Source: Plasmodium malariae (taxonomy: Eukaryota > Apicomplexa > Aconoidasida > Haemosporida > Plasmodiidae). From it: a DNA stretch of 64,000 bases. The stretch spans positions 496,001-560,000 of the forward strand of contig NC_041776.1 in assembly GCF_900090045.1 (NCBI RefSeq). The letters run 5' to 3'. Below, one piece after another: positions 1-11,326 of this stretch. Within the stretch, counting starts at the first letter, position 1; every line of letters begins with the position of its first letter. The position numbers were made by a program, and so were the translations under genes. Under the pieces are notes generated by a model. The model saw nothing but the letters and a program-made list of their open reading frames with translations, was not told where the DNA came from and searched no databases.

Positions 1-3000
1 TATGAAGTGATCGTATCATTGTATGTGTTTAGTATGTTCGCTATTTCGTGGGAGTTATATTTTTCTCTTTTATCAAAGTAAAACAACACAGCATCGTCAT
101 TTCGTATATTTTCTTCATTCGAATTTTTAGGAGTAATACTGTTGAATTGGTTTTTCCTTCTTTTTTCTTTCAAATAGTGATAATGAACGCTTGATATTGT
201 GCACTCAGACAATTGTTCTACATATGAACTTGAACTACTCATGTGTAAGAGAAAAAAGACTAAATTTTTATAAAAATATTTCTCTATTATGTCATCATAT
301 GAACACATGTATGATAAGCAGAAACATTTATTTAAACATATTATTAACAAAGATATGTAATAATGAATATTAACAATATTTCCGTTCTTTATATACTTCT
401 TCATCGTTATTTCATCCTTGTTTACTTTCTTCGATGTTAAGAACAAAAGTATTTTTTCCACCTCTTTCTTCGGATCGTATTTCATATGTGCAATTTTTAT
501 TTTTATAGCTAAATAATAGTAACTGTTAAACAGGTTTGAATATTCGTTTACTACATTTTTTACTAGATCGTTTTCAAAGACTCTATCTTCATTCAGCCCA
601 TTAGAACTGACCACGTCATTTGCACTATGTTCACAACATAGACATGTACATGTTTCTCCCCTCTTCATCAGTTCGAAATGGGTGTACAAAAGGATTATGA
701 GTGCATCCAGGTAGAAGTTGAGGAAGTGTAGACATTTGTATTTCATCCTGAAATTGAACATTTCTATGTCTACTGCGTCCGCTTCATCCGATTCACCCTC
801 TTCCTCTGCTTCGTCTTCTTCTTGGGCTTCCAGCTGCTCGTTCTGCATCTTTTTATTCCCGTCCGAAGTTGCATCCGAATCATTCGTGTCCGTAAAGTAG
901 TATATATCTTCCCACCATTTATTTTTTAAAGTAAACCCTTCGTGCTTTAATATTTTTTTGCCTTCACCCCGTCTAATGTCATCCCATATATAAAACAGCA
1001 CCTCATCTAAGTAATTTTCGACTGTGTTATTGTCCGTGAAGAGGAAAAAGAAAATGCTGATTTCGTTGATTAGTCTGAAGAGGGGATATGGCACGACAAA
1101 AATAAAAAAAATAATAAAAAAAGGAAAAAAAAAATATAATATGATATAAACAAAACGAACAAAACATACAGAACAAACAGAACAAACAGAACAAACAGAA
1201 CAAACAGAACAAACAGAACAAAATTGAATAAAAAAATAGGATAAAATAAAAGAGCACTCTAAAACTTTCCCACAGATGGAAATACATAACAACAGGATAG
1301 TCATGAGTAGACAGGACAACCCCTGCAATTGCACAACGATGTGTATTTTTGTGTGCGTGTCTGCGTGTGCACATTTTTCACTAACCTGATATTATTGCGT
1401 GTAAATCCTTCCTTGACATTTTGAAATTTAGAAAATATTTTCTTCTTCCTATATGCTGGGTCGGTAACTAAGTTACGCACTTTATCCGCTTTATTTTCAT
1501 ACATATTTAAGGAATAAAGGGAGTGATCCTCACTTAGTATGTTGACATCGTTACGAAACGATATGGATGTTTCGTCTCTTATACCAGGAAATTCACACGT
1601 GTTATATAAGCATAGTAAATAATCTAGAGCAAAAATATGTCTATGAATTAAACATTGATTTATATGACTGTTAACGAAATTGTAATATATATATCCTTTT
1701 AAAAAATTAAGAAGAATAGTATCCTCTTGTTTTTTAAATAAAAAGATATTATACAAATATTTAAAATAGTAGTGCTCTATATTATAATTTAAGTTTTCAA
1801 GAGAATAATCTGGCACTCTGATCAAATTTAATTCATTGTTGTCGTCCCTTCCTTTTAGCATTTTTGTAAAATTTACAAAAATGGAGTAAATGTCCTTATG
1901 AAAAAGCAGATTTGAAAAAAACAAGTTCCGCACCTTTTTATTAAGCTTGTCTAGACTGGGCTGACTACTTGAGCTCTCGCTTTTGAGTAAATGTTCTTCA
2001 CTGTGCTGCTTCACCCGTTGCTTGTTACGCTGTTTACTATGTTGCTCCCAACCTTGTTTCATACTCCGCTTCTCAACCTGCTCACTGCCACCTCCTTTCA
2101 TCTCGCTTGGCCCACCCCAAGCAACCGCACTCACGTTGTTGTTGCTGACGAAAGGGATTACCTTTTCATTAAATAATAAATACATGAACGAAGAGAAATA
2201 TTTATCATGTTGATAAAACATCCAAGATAACACAAAGATGAGACTCATTAGAACTAAATTTTTACTTAAAATAAAATAATATTTAATAACAATTTTACAT
2301 ATATTAAAAATTTCAGACATACTCTTAACATCATCCTTATCGTCATAATTAATTAACACATAATAACAAATGAAGTAAATATTGGAAAGAATAATTTTGT
2401 CTTCATCTACTATTTCGATATCTTCTTCTTTCGTAGAGTTTTTGTTTTTATCTTTTTTAAAATTCTCTGGTTCCACCTCATTTCCCCATACAATTACATT
2501 AGTATCATCGCTTCTCCTTGCAGTCCAACTCGCATTCTCCGTATTATTTTCCTGTTCTAAAGTAGTTACGTCTTCCTTTGAAATAAGTTCTTCCTCATCA
2601 ATAGTAGCAAAAGAGTAGTGCCCCACATTACTGTTCACTTTTCTTTTTAAGGAATTAAAATACGTTCTACACTTTTCGTCCTGTACAGAGTAATAATTTG
2701 GGGCATCCTTCTCCCCCCTTCCATCACTATCGCCTCTTCCTGTTTCATCACTTCTTGCCTTCAGCCATTCATTTTTAAGGTACCCTTTCTCAAATCCGCT
2801 ATGACAACAAGTGTAGTGCATTAATATTTTACCGAAACAAAAGGAAAAAGTTTTTAGAATAAAAAATCGTAAGCCTGGAATATCACAAGATTTGTAAAGC
2901 AGAAACAAATTTAAGCTGATCCCTTTAAATAATTTTTTTATAATATATACGTTTTCAATTTTTTTGAGAATAATGTACAACAATTTTAAACTATGTACTT

Positions 3001-3751
3001 TTATTTTTTTGTTTTCCTTTATAACGTTTTGCAGAATTTTCTTAATTACATTTGTCATACAGGAAAATATAATATATTCCTTCTCATCATTGCAAAGAGT
3101 AAATTCACAATGACTATCTTTTTGTTTTAATTCATATGTTTGTGTCAAATCTTCTTTACCTAACCTTTCGAATGTATCAAAAGGGTATACATAAATAAAC
3201 AATTTTTTAATATATTTGATTATGACTAGATGAAATTTCTCTGCAATAACGGTGTCTTCACTTTTCCTAATTTCATAAATTTCATTAGACTGTAATAATT
3301 CTATCAATGAAGATATAGTACTCAAATAGGTAAAAAACAAGTTTTTGTCTTTTGTTTTTATCTTTTTAAAACATAATGATAACGATTTGACAAAGTATTC
3401 CATGGCTACATAGCACTTAGGAATGCTACGTATGTCGTAATTTTTTATATACTCACTAAAAAAATTATAATCAGTAATTTCATTTTTTTTCCTACATTTT
3501 CTAATAATAGAATAATTTTCTTTTTCATTTCTAAGGATATAAATGCATATTTTTAGTTTGTTGCATATGATGGAGCATAAACTATAGAAAACATTTTTAC
3601 TGTCATCGAAAAGTTTTAATTTAATTGATATTTCATTTCTTTTAATTAGGTCTTGTATTTTTTGTATGCTCTTTAGATCATCATCAATGTTATTATTTTT
3701 TATAAACGAGATTATACATTTTGTTAGTGTGTCGTCATTTTGATAAAACAT
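1..3751 (-). CDS. conserved Plasmodium-type protein, two exons, 3' end outside window
   Basis: I do not recognise this protein. Exon 1 is 3751 to 1386 (788 codons plus 2 bases) and ends ATCAG with donor GTTAGT. The intron is 1385-1075. Exon 2 starts at 1074 after a CTTCAG acceptor, and the phases agree (AG plus A gives Arg). I read exon 2 open to base 1, so the C-terminus is missing. The product is mostly helical-looking, with many Leu/Ile/Phe runs and a charged Ser/Glu/Lys-rich insert around residues 350-450 and 560-640. Exon 2 holds a Trp-rich segment (FYIWDDIRRG, KNKWWEDIYYF) followed by an acidic stretch. The layout resembles a HEAT/ARM-type solenoid such as a karyopherin, but that is a guess. 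It is divergent to the carboxypeptidase gene and shares its 5' region. The open frame continuing past the exon 1 donor (1385-1301) is intron read-through with low-complexity repeats. Confidence 0.75.
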
Positions 3752-5130
3752 TGTGCACCTATCCCAACTATGAACTCTTCGAATGTGTTTTCAAAAAAAG
3801 GATCATGAACGCTAATTCGGCATATGATAAGTGCAGATATTATCGTATGCACACTATGACAGCAAGTAATTTTTGTTACATTCAACTGTTCACTATTCTT
3901 TACAATTACGGCAAGCTCTTAAAAATATATATGGTTTGCTCGTTTTATGGCGAAATAATAGCACGTGCCGTACAACGTCCCTCTTGTGCCAGAGGAATGT
4001 TTTTGGCCTGTATATTTTCTTCTCCCTAATTGATTTTATTTGTTCGTTAGCTCTATTGAATTATTAACTTGTTGTTTATTGTTTATAGTTTGTTGTTGTT
4101 TATTGTTTATAGTTTGTTGTTGTTTATTGTTTATAGTTTGTTGTTGTTTATTGTTTATAGTTTGTTGTTGTTTATTGTTTATAGTTTGTTGTTGTTTAAT
4201 TTTTATAGTTTGTCGTTGTTTAATTTTTATAGTTTGTCGTTGTTTACTGTTTATAGTTTGTTGTTGTTGTTCATTTTTTATTGTTATTTTTTTTTTATTT
4301 AAAATTTTTTTTTTTTTTGCAAGATTTACAGCCATTAGCGCTATTGCTCCATTTCGCCTGCTTGAGTTTTTCCATCTACACAGCGTATTACAACAGGAGC
4401 ATTTATCTTTTGATACCTCAAAGCAATTTAAATATTACTAAGGAAACAACTCGTGAAAAACAAAAAGAAAAAAAAAAAGGAATGCTTTAACACATAAGCA
4501 GTATAAAACGTACGTATATGTATGTACATATATATATACTTCATGTGCTTGAAGTATGATACATTTTTTTTTTTTTTTTTTTTTTCGTTTGTTACACTTG
4601 TGCTATTGCGTAGAAACCGAAACTACCCTTTCGAAGCAACATAAAATTCATTGTTCCTTATGAAAACTAAAAATTAGGAAAAAAAAAATAGATAAAAATA
4701 TGTACGTGAAAACGTATAAGTGGAATGATATAAGCGAAATAATATAGGCGAAATAATATAGGCAAAATGATATAGGCAAAATGACACAAATGAAGAGATA
4801 TAAATGACGAATTTTACAAAAAAAAAAAAAAATACCGGAGAGTCCACCTTTACACAATATAGCATATAAATGTATGTTATTTATTTTAACGACCTATATT
4901 AATTAAATATACATATTTGGATCGTAAAAAAAATGTACGTAATGGTTATATGTTTTGTAGAAAATAAATTTTCGTACACTTTAAGCATATTATTGCACTA
5001 TTTTTAACTTTTCATATAAATTTCGCTTTTAACAAAAGCTTGTCCGGGTGTTAAATCTCGACTAAGTCACGAGTACGTGAATGTCGATCATATGGTCATT
5101 TGCAAACGAAGATTTATATATACATATATA

Positions 5131-5166
<36 letters not shown>

Positions 5167-6721
5167 TAAGGCTGTTAATTTTATAGGAACTTTTAAAAAT
5201 AATCCTTTTAATTTGCAGATAAGCACGTCTTTAATATATTTCACCTTTTTGATTTTTAATATAATATAAACAAAGTACATTGTTGTATTATATATTATAA
5301 AGGTACTTAAATTTTTTCATCGCATTATCCCTTTTCGAAGCTTTGCAGTGATATGTGCCTATCATTTGTGCAATAAGGAAAAGTTAAGCTCATTTTGTGA
5401 ACATTTTTGCGAAAAAAAAAAGCGTTACTGTTTACTTTTTAAACTGAGCACTGTGTATTTTGCATTTTTTATTTTACACTTTATGATTTACATTTTACCT
5501 TTTTTATTTTACATTTTATATATATCACTTTTTGTATATGTTTGAACGGGTACCTTTTTCCTTAAAACTTTTCAAATATTATTATCTATATACTGTTACA
5601 TTTTGACTACGTACATAATAAATCAAGTTCATTTCATTTTTTTTTTTTTTTTTTTTTTTCTCCTCAACATTTTTACGTTAAGGGGTAAATATAATTTGCA
5701 ATTTACCAAACCTCTAAATTTTATTTTAAAACATGCTTATAAAAAAAAAAAAAAAAAAAATATTCTTCAATAATCTGATGATTGTAGAAACAAAACTGCT
5801 TCTCAACCTTAGTAGCTTTATTTTTCGTGTGCTTGTTTATTGCCTTGTTTTTATTCCACGTAGCTACGTTACATGCGTGTACACTCGTATACAATATATT
5901 TTACATGTATATTAGATGTATATATAGTATATATTAAATATTCTGCTTTTTTTTTCTTGATTATGAGTAAAATCCTCTTGAACATGTATAATTTTTTCTT
6001 AATAAAAAAGTGCGCAAAAAAGCAAATTGGTACGTAGTTAGGACTAGCTTACCTTCCACTGTGGTACTTATATAAATATACATATGAACTATGTATATGT
6101 ACACGTATTAATATACGTATAGAATTTTACCATACATTTTTGCGTACATATTTTTATGTATATACTGATTTTGTAAATGTAGATAACTGTACATGTTCAT
6201 TTGTTGGACGATTTTAATTTGTTAACTTTTTATGATTACAATTTTAAACTTCTCTTTGTAGTGTTCATTTAAAATTTTTTTTTTTTTTTTTTTTTTAAAA
6301 GAAAAATTTTTTTAATTTCATGTTTTACATACTTATAACGCTAGAGTACGTGTTATATATATATATATATATATTTATGTATATATATTTATATATATAT
6401 ATATATTTATGTATATATATTTATATATTTATATATTTATATTTACATTTATATAAGATATTGCATATGTTATATATCATATATTATTGCATATAATATA
6501 TATATGCTAACGTTTTTCTTTTATTTTCTATTGAAGGAAAAACATTTTTAATTCTGATTTTTATACATAATTGTAAGGTTAGGCATATATTATATTTATA
6601 TATTTATGTATGCATATATCATATATCAATAAATAGCAATATCAGCATCAGTACCTATATCTGTACATACATATATATGTGTATATGGCAATATTATTTT
6701 GTTTTTTTCTTTTAAAATAGA
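3752..6721. promoter_or_regulatory. 3 kb divergent intergenic region, presumed 5' UTRs and promoters
   Basis: No convincing gene is seen here. The region separates two divergently transcribed genes, so it should hold both promoters and both 5' UTRs (inference). It contains a 24-bp tandem array (4071-4266), short repeats of the type AATATAGGCGAAAT (4730-4785), several T or A runs of 15-24 (about 4565, 5638, 5741, 6277), a (TA)n block (5138-5164) and TATATATTTATGTATA-type repeats (6355-6440). A pyrimidine-rich stretch ending in TAG lies one base before the carboxypeptidase ATG (6697-6720), so a 5' UTR intron is possible. Confidence 0.5.
4071..4266. repeat. 24-bp tandem repeat, about 8 copies
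   Basis: The unit TTGTTTATAGTTTGTTGTTG plus TTTA recurs every 24 bases (GTTTATAG at 4081, 4105, 4129 and so on). The last copies have diverged (TTTAATTTTTATAG, GTCG). Because 24 is a multiple of three, the array stays open in several frames on both strands, and the minus-strand QQTINNK-type frame is a by-product. It lies in the 5' region of the minus-strand gene. Confidence 0.8.
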
Positions 6722-9700
6722 ATGTTTATTAAAGATGAAAACGATAGCAACAGTCTTAACAATTTTACTTATAATAGCCATAGTGTTATTTCTTTATTTC
6801 ATTTCTTAAGTGCTGGTAATAATAATGAGGGAAGTAACTTATGTGAATTAGTTAATAGTGGTGATAATCAAATAGTACATGATGATAAAAATACAAATGG
6901 GGGGGAGAAAAAAGGAGAAAAATATTTACACAAATACAGATCGACATTCTCTCTAGGAGCTATGAAAAAAGAGGGTGATCATAAAAATTGTAAATCCGTA
7001 GAAAATATAAGAAAAGGCAAAGATTGTGATATGAATAACAGGAATGTAACTATTAATAGTAGTAATGGCAGTAGTAAAAGAAGCGGTATAAGTAGCGTTA
7101 TAAGTAGCGGTATAAGTAGTGGTATAAGTAGCGGTATAAGTAGCGGTATAAATAGCGGTATAAGTAGCGGTATAAGTAGCGGTATAAATAGCGGTATAAA
7201 TAGCGGTATAAGAAGTAGTAAAATTAGTAGTAAAAGCAATAGTAAAAGTGGCCGTAAAAAGAGTTATCACTACAGAGACACAGAATGTTTGGTATATCAT
7301 GAATCCTTCAAGATGATTTATGAAGGTACAAATGTACATGTAGAAATTCCAACGGCAATTCATTGCTTGGGGGAGGATGACGGAAGGTATAATAATCATG
7401 AGCATAAGTGTAAGAGTATGAAGGGAATAGACACAGGAGAAGTGAGAACACATAGAATGGGTGATATTAATATTAGTGGTGAAATTATCACGAATGGAAA
7501 AGACAGTAGTAAAAGGAAAGAGAGTTGTCTAATCCCAATTGATAACTTAAAAGGATTTTTAAAGAACTGTGTAAAAGAGTCCAATTGGAAAAACAGAGAT
7601 TTGTTTTTAAGAAGCATGAGAAATGTTGATGATATTTTGAATTATAATTTTCATGCTATACGAGAAGGGGTATATAAATTAAATGAACTTTCTTTTTATG
7701 AACATGACAATTTTCTCCTTCATATAATACGAAATAAGAAAAGAAAAGTGGAAGAAAGCAAAGGAATAGAATCAAAATTGTGTGTAAACCATGAACCAGT
7801 TGACACATGCTACATAAGGTGTAATAAGAGTGATGTGCAAAACGGCAATACGCAGTTAGAAAAAAATGATATTTCCAAAGTCAATCCAAATGATGATTAT
7901 TCCAAATGGTTGATGAACAGGTGTTGTAGTTGTACTTCCAAATTGATTATGTTACTTAAGGAGGAAGAAAAAAATTGCGAAAAATTGGAAGAAATAAAAA
8001 AAATGGAAAATTTTGAGGAACAGAATGACAAAACGGACGAGAAAAGAGTACTAAGGGAAAATGAAGACACAAAAATAGAGGAAAAGATAAGCCAGGATTC
8101 GCTACGGTCACTGTCGAGGCCATTACCATTTTCACTGAATCCATATTCAGTGTCAACCCTACCGTCTGCACCATTAACATTTTCCGTCTACGATAAAGCA
8201 GAGCAGATTAACTGCATGGAAGAACCTGGAAATACTTACAAATTTGTTCTTCATATCAAGCAGAAAGAAGAAAAGGCAAAAGAGTTGTATGTTTTAAAAT
8301 CGCGCGTAATTTTTAACTCAAAATTTGAAAGTGCAAATTTGCAGTATGTGATGAAAGAAAAAAATAAAGAAGTATATTCTTTATTTTTAAATAGTGATAT
8401 AAGAATGAATGAGAAAAAAAATCAGTGGTTTTACTTTAGTGCTAGTCTTGTTCCAGATGAGTATTACTCTAACGAATTGATTAAAAAATTAAATAAGCAA
8501 AGATGTATGAATAAATTTATATATGAAATAAATAAAGACAAGTACATACATTATGATAATGTAAAATGTGCAGTGGATTTTTCTGATAAATTTGCCATTA
8601 GTAATAGTAAGAAATTAAAAAAACCATTTACTGTTCAATTTAAGATAGCAAATATGTCTAAACCTTTTTTTATATATAAAGATGGTCATTCTCCTTTAGT
8701 TTTTTCTGAATGTAAATATAAATTTGAAAACAAACAATGGGAAAGAACTGCATATAATATTAAATATATAAAGAATAATACTTCGAAATATTTTAATATA
8801 AAAAAGAATTGTATGGAAAATTTAAGTTATGCTACTTATACGTTACAGTTTAGTTATGACTTTACCTATACATATGATACTGTTTATTTTGCTAGTTCAT
8901 ATCCGTACACTTATTCGTATTTAATGCAGCATTTAACATACATAAAAAATTATGTAAGTGAAAAGAAACATATTAATTATTTAGATTTGACATTATGTAA
9001 AACAAGCTGTGGATTTAATTGCCCCCTTTTGGCAATAACAAATTATGATAATATAGACGATACACTTAATACGAGGGATGGAAAAAACGACCCCTCAAGG
9101 GGTAGTATCGTAAGTGCGACCAATTGTGATGTTAATAACGATGTTAAAAGTAATATTAATGATGAAATTAGAATTTTTAATGAAAAAGGAAAGGATGAAA
9201 ATTATGATATAAAAAAGGAAAAATACGTTACTTCGGTCAACGAAAGGACCAAGAAATGTAGTGATTTACAAAGTGAGTTACGTAGTGATCTGCAAAGTGA
9301 GTTACGTAGTGATCTGCAAAGTGAGTTACGTAGTGATCTACATAGTGAGTTACGTAGTGATCTACAAAGTGAGTTACGTAGTGATCTGCATAATGAGAAA
9401 TGTAATCTAAGTGATATAAACATCAGGAGTGTAACTGCATTTGAGAATGAACATGTCATATCGTGCAGTGCTCTATGTAACGAAACAAAATGTTCAGGTA
9501 AAAATGAAACATGCAAGTATCGGAGTAGCAGTAAGGATAACCACGTGAACAATAACGGGGGAGTTATTACAGGGATAAGGGCTTTTGGAAAATATAAGAG
9601 TTATGTCGGATTTAGCGACAATACCGCAAATAGAGGTTGTGGTACAAATAATATTAATATCGACTGTAGAGACGAACATAATGAAAAGTGGTGTCTGTAT

Positions 9701-11326
9701 AATTTATGTCACCATTCAAGTGTCGACGATTACATAGAAAAGCTTCCTTTTGATATGAATGGAAAAAAGGGAGGGGAGCATCCCCCCTCGAATAGCGATG
9801 TATTGGGGAAAATTGACACGGAAAAACTCGGAAAACGATCAAACAGTTTTATGAATGAACTGCCGAGTTTATTAAAAAACAAGTTTTATTATGAGGGTAA
9901 GAGAAATAAAACGAATGTAGAATTGAAGTCAATACAGTCGTCCATATTGAAATCATCCCAATTACAGTCATTCCAATTACAATCATCCCAATTACAATCA
10001 TCCCAATCACAGTCATCCCAATTACAGTCATCCCAATTACAATCATCCCAATCACAGTCATCCCATCGCAGCGAATCATCTTGTAACTCAAAAAAAGAAG
10101 AAAAAAAAATAATTATTTTAACTGCTAGGGTGCATCCAGGAGAGACAAATGCAAGTTATGTGATGCATGGTTTTTTGTCCTTCATCATATCAGATAGTAT
10201 ATATGCCAATATTCTTCGTAATAATTACATTTTTATAATTATACCAATGCTTAATATCGATGGAGTAGTACTTGGACATAATAGATATTGCTCAAACGGG
10301 TTTGACCTGAACAGGCAATGGAATATACCCATTTATTATTTACACCCAACTATCTATTCAGTAAAATGGATGATGAAAAGAATTAGCAAAACAAAGGAAA
10401 TCATATTTTATTGTGATTTTCATGAGCATTCAAGAAAATATAATTGTTTCTTATATGGAAATTTGGAAACAAAAACGTACATAAAAAATAGAAAGTTGGC
10501 TGAAATATTTCCCGGAATATTTTCCCAATCGACTCCTTGGTTTTCCCTTGAACGTACCATATTTAAAAGTGAAGAAAATGAAAATTGTGGGATAGCAAGA
10601 TATGTCTGTGGGAAGGAGTTCAAAATTGACTGTAGTTACACGTTGGAAATTTCGCTGTTAGGCGTGCAAATAAAGAGGGATTCCATCATGGACCACAGCT
10701 ACAGTAGTTATGGTAACTATGGTAGCTGCGATCACAGCTTGGACCATAACTGTGGTCACTATTTTAACTTTTTGCATCCTGTTAAAAAGGAGGATCCTTT
10801 TTTTTCGGAGAAAAATTATGAATTTTGCCGCAATTTCGATATTGGGAAAAGAATTATGAACAGGTCAGGAAATTTTAACAAATTTTGTAAAAAAAAAAAA
10901 GAAAATCTTTCATTTCCCATAGATAGTATCGGAAATAATGATAAGACATATGACGATGTTAATGAAAACGTCAGTAGGAATAATTGTTATGCATGCTTAA
11001 GTGAAAAAGACAAAATAAAAAAAAAAAACGAAAACGGATTTAATAACGTTGAAAAGGAACAAGACAAACATAGGGGAACTATAAATAAGGACTATGATCT
11101 GGCATGTGATCCAAGTAAATATGATTTTTTTTTTTATGATGAGAATCTTTTACTTATGACGGGTATTAGTTTTGGTATTAGTCTTTTTAAGTTTATGAAT
11201 TTTATTACTCATTATCACAAATATACAATTTGCAAGGAAATAACTGATAAGGAAAGGAAGTTAGTATTTAGGAAACCAATTATAAGAGAGAGTGAACAAT
11301 TGAGCAATATGGTCTCACCATTTTAG
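6722..11326 (+). CDS. cytosolic carboxypeptidase-like M14 zinc carboxypeptidase
   Basis: This is a 1534-residue metallocarboxypeptidase of the M14 CCP/AGBL group, the enzymes that trim glutamates from tubulin and other proteins. The CCP-type N-domain is at about 565-735 (NQWFYFSAS, YPYTYSYLMQHL). The catalytic domain starts near 1125 with LTARVHPGET. Predicted zinc ligands are H1138, E1141 and H1234 (DFHEHSRK); substrate residues N1197 and R1198 lie in FDLNRQW; the catalytic Glu is E1309 (SYTLEISLLG). Most CCPs have HGH where this has HEH. Large low-complexity inserts split the fold: GISSG repeats (7084-7212), SDLQSELR repeats (9262-9392), QSSQLQSSQS repeats (9949-10062), and an insert between E1309 and the last helix (ISFGISLFKF). 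The stop at 11326 is followed by broken coding-like sequence, so the C-terminus may be shortened. Family assignment is firm; the substrate is inferred. Confidence 0.9.
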   Translation: MFIKDENDSNSLNNFTYNSHSVISLFHFLSAGNNNEGSNLCELVNSGDNQIVHDDKNTNGGEKKGEKYLHKYRSTFSLGAMKKEGDHKNCKSVENIRKGKDCDMNNRNVTINSSNGSSKRSGISSVISSGISSGISSGISSGINSGISSGISSGINSGINSGIRSSKISSKSNSKSGRKKSYHYRDTECLVYHESFKMIYEGTNVHVEIPTAIHCLGEDDGRYNNHEHKCKSMKGIDTGEVRTHRMGDINISGEIITNGKDSSKRKESCLIPIDNLKGFLKNCVKESNWKNRDLFLRSMRNVDDILNYNFHAIREGVYKLNELSFYEHDNFLLHIIRNKKRKVEESKGIESKLCVNHEPVDTCYIRCNKSDVQNGNTQLEKNDISKVNPNDDYSKWLMNRCCSCTSKLIMLLKEEEKNCEKLEEIKKMENFEEQNDKTDEKRVLRENEDTKIEEKISQDSLRSLSRPLPFSLNPYSVSTLPSAPLTFSVYDKAEQINCMEEPGNTYKFVLHIKQKEEKAKELYVLKSRVIFNSKFESANLQYVMKEKNKEVYSLFLNSDIRMNEKKNQWFYFSASLVPDEYYSNELIKKLNKQRCMNKFIYEINKDKYIHYDNVKCAVDFSDKFAISNSKKLKKPFTVQFKIANMSKPFFIYKDGHSPLVFSECKYKFENKQWERTAYNIKYIKNNTSKYFNIKKNCMENLSYATYTLQFSYDFTYTYDTVYFASSYPYTYSYLMQHLTYIKNYVSEKKHINYLDLTLCKTSCGFNCPLLAITNYDNIDDTLNTRDGKNDPSRGSIVSATNCDVNNDVKSNINDEIRIFNEKGKDENYDIKKEKYVTSVNERTKKCSDLQSELRSDLQSELRSDLQSELRSDLHSELRSDLQSELRSDLHNEKCNLSDINIRSVTAFENEHVISCSALCNETKCSGKNETCKYRSSSKDNHVNNNGGVITGIRAFGKYKSYVGFSDNTANRGCGTNNINIDCRDEHNEKWCLYNLCHHSSVDDYIEKLPFDMNGKKGGEHPPSNSDVLGKIDTEKLGKRSNSFMNELPSLLKNKFYYEGKRNKTNVELKSIQSSILKSSQLQSFQLQSSQLQSSQSQSSQLQSSQLQSSQSQSSHRSESSCNSKKEEKKIIILTARVHPGETNASYVMHGFLSFIISDSIYANILRNNYIFIIIPMLNIDGVVLGHNRYCSNGFDLNRQWNIPIYYLHPTIYSVKWMMKRISKTKEIIFYCDFHEHSRKYNCFLYGNLETKTYIKNRKLAEIFPGIFSQSTPWFSLERTIFKSEENENCGIARYVCGKEFKIDCSYTLEISLLGVQIKRDSIMDHSYSSYGNYGSCDHSLDHNCGHYFNFLHPVKKEDPFFSEKNYEFCRNFDIGKRIMNRSGNFNKFCKKKKENLSFPIDSIGNNDKTYDDVNENVSRNNCYACLSEKDKIKKKNENGFNNVEKEQDKHRGTINKDYDLACDPSKYDFFFYDENLLLMTGISFGISLFKFMNFITHYHKYTICKEITDKERKLVFRKPIIRESEQLSNMVSPF
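7084..7212 (+). repeat. coding repeat GI(S/N)SG in the carboxypeptidase
   Basis: A 12-base unit (AGTAGCGGTATA and variants AATAGC, AGTAGT) is repeated about ten times and encodes Gly-Ile-Ser/Asn-Ser. It lies in the disordered N-terminal third, before the CCP N-domain. Length variation between isolates is likely (inference). Confidence 0.85.
9262..9392 (+). repeat. coding repeat SDLQSELR in the carboxypeptidase
   Basis: About five copies of a 24-base unit encode SDLQSELR, with HS/QS variants. They sit in the long insert between the CCP N-domain and the catalytic domain. A second repeat block (QSSQLQSSQS, about 9949-10062) lies in the same insert just before the HPGE motif. Confidence 0.85.

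Noticed and set aside
1301..1385. Coding continuation after VKNVHTQTRTQ in the first gene
   Set aside because: A good donor (CAG/GTTAGT) precedes it and a phase-matched acceptor lies at 1075, so it is intron read-through.
4036..4335. Minus-strand QQTINNK repeat frame and plus-strand CCLLFIV frames
   Set aside because: All come from the 24-bp array; there is no other coding signal.
6953..7453. Minus-strand frame of 166 codons with Thr/Ala/Tyr repeats
   Set aside because: It is the antisense of the GISSG repeat in the carboxypeptidase; the open frame comes from the repeat.
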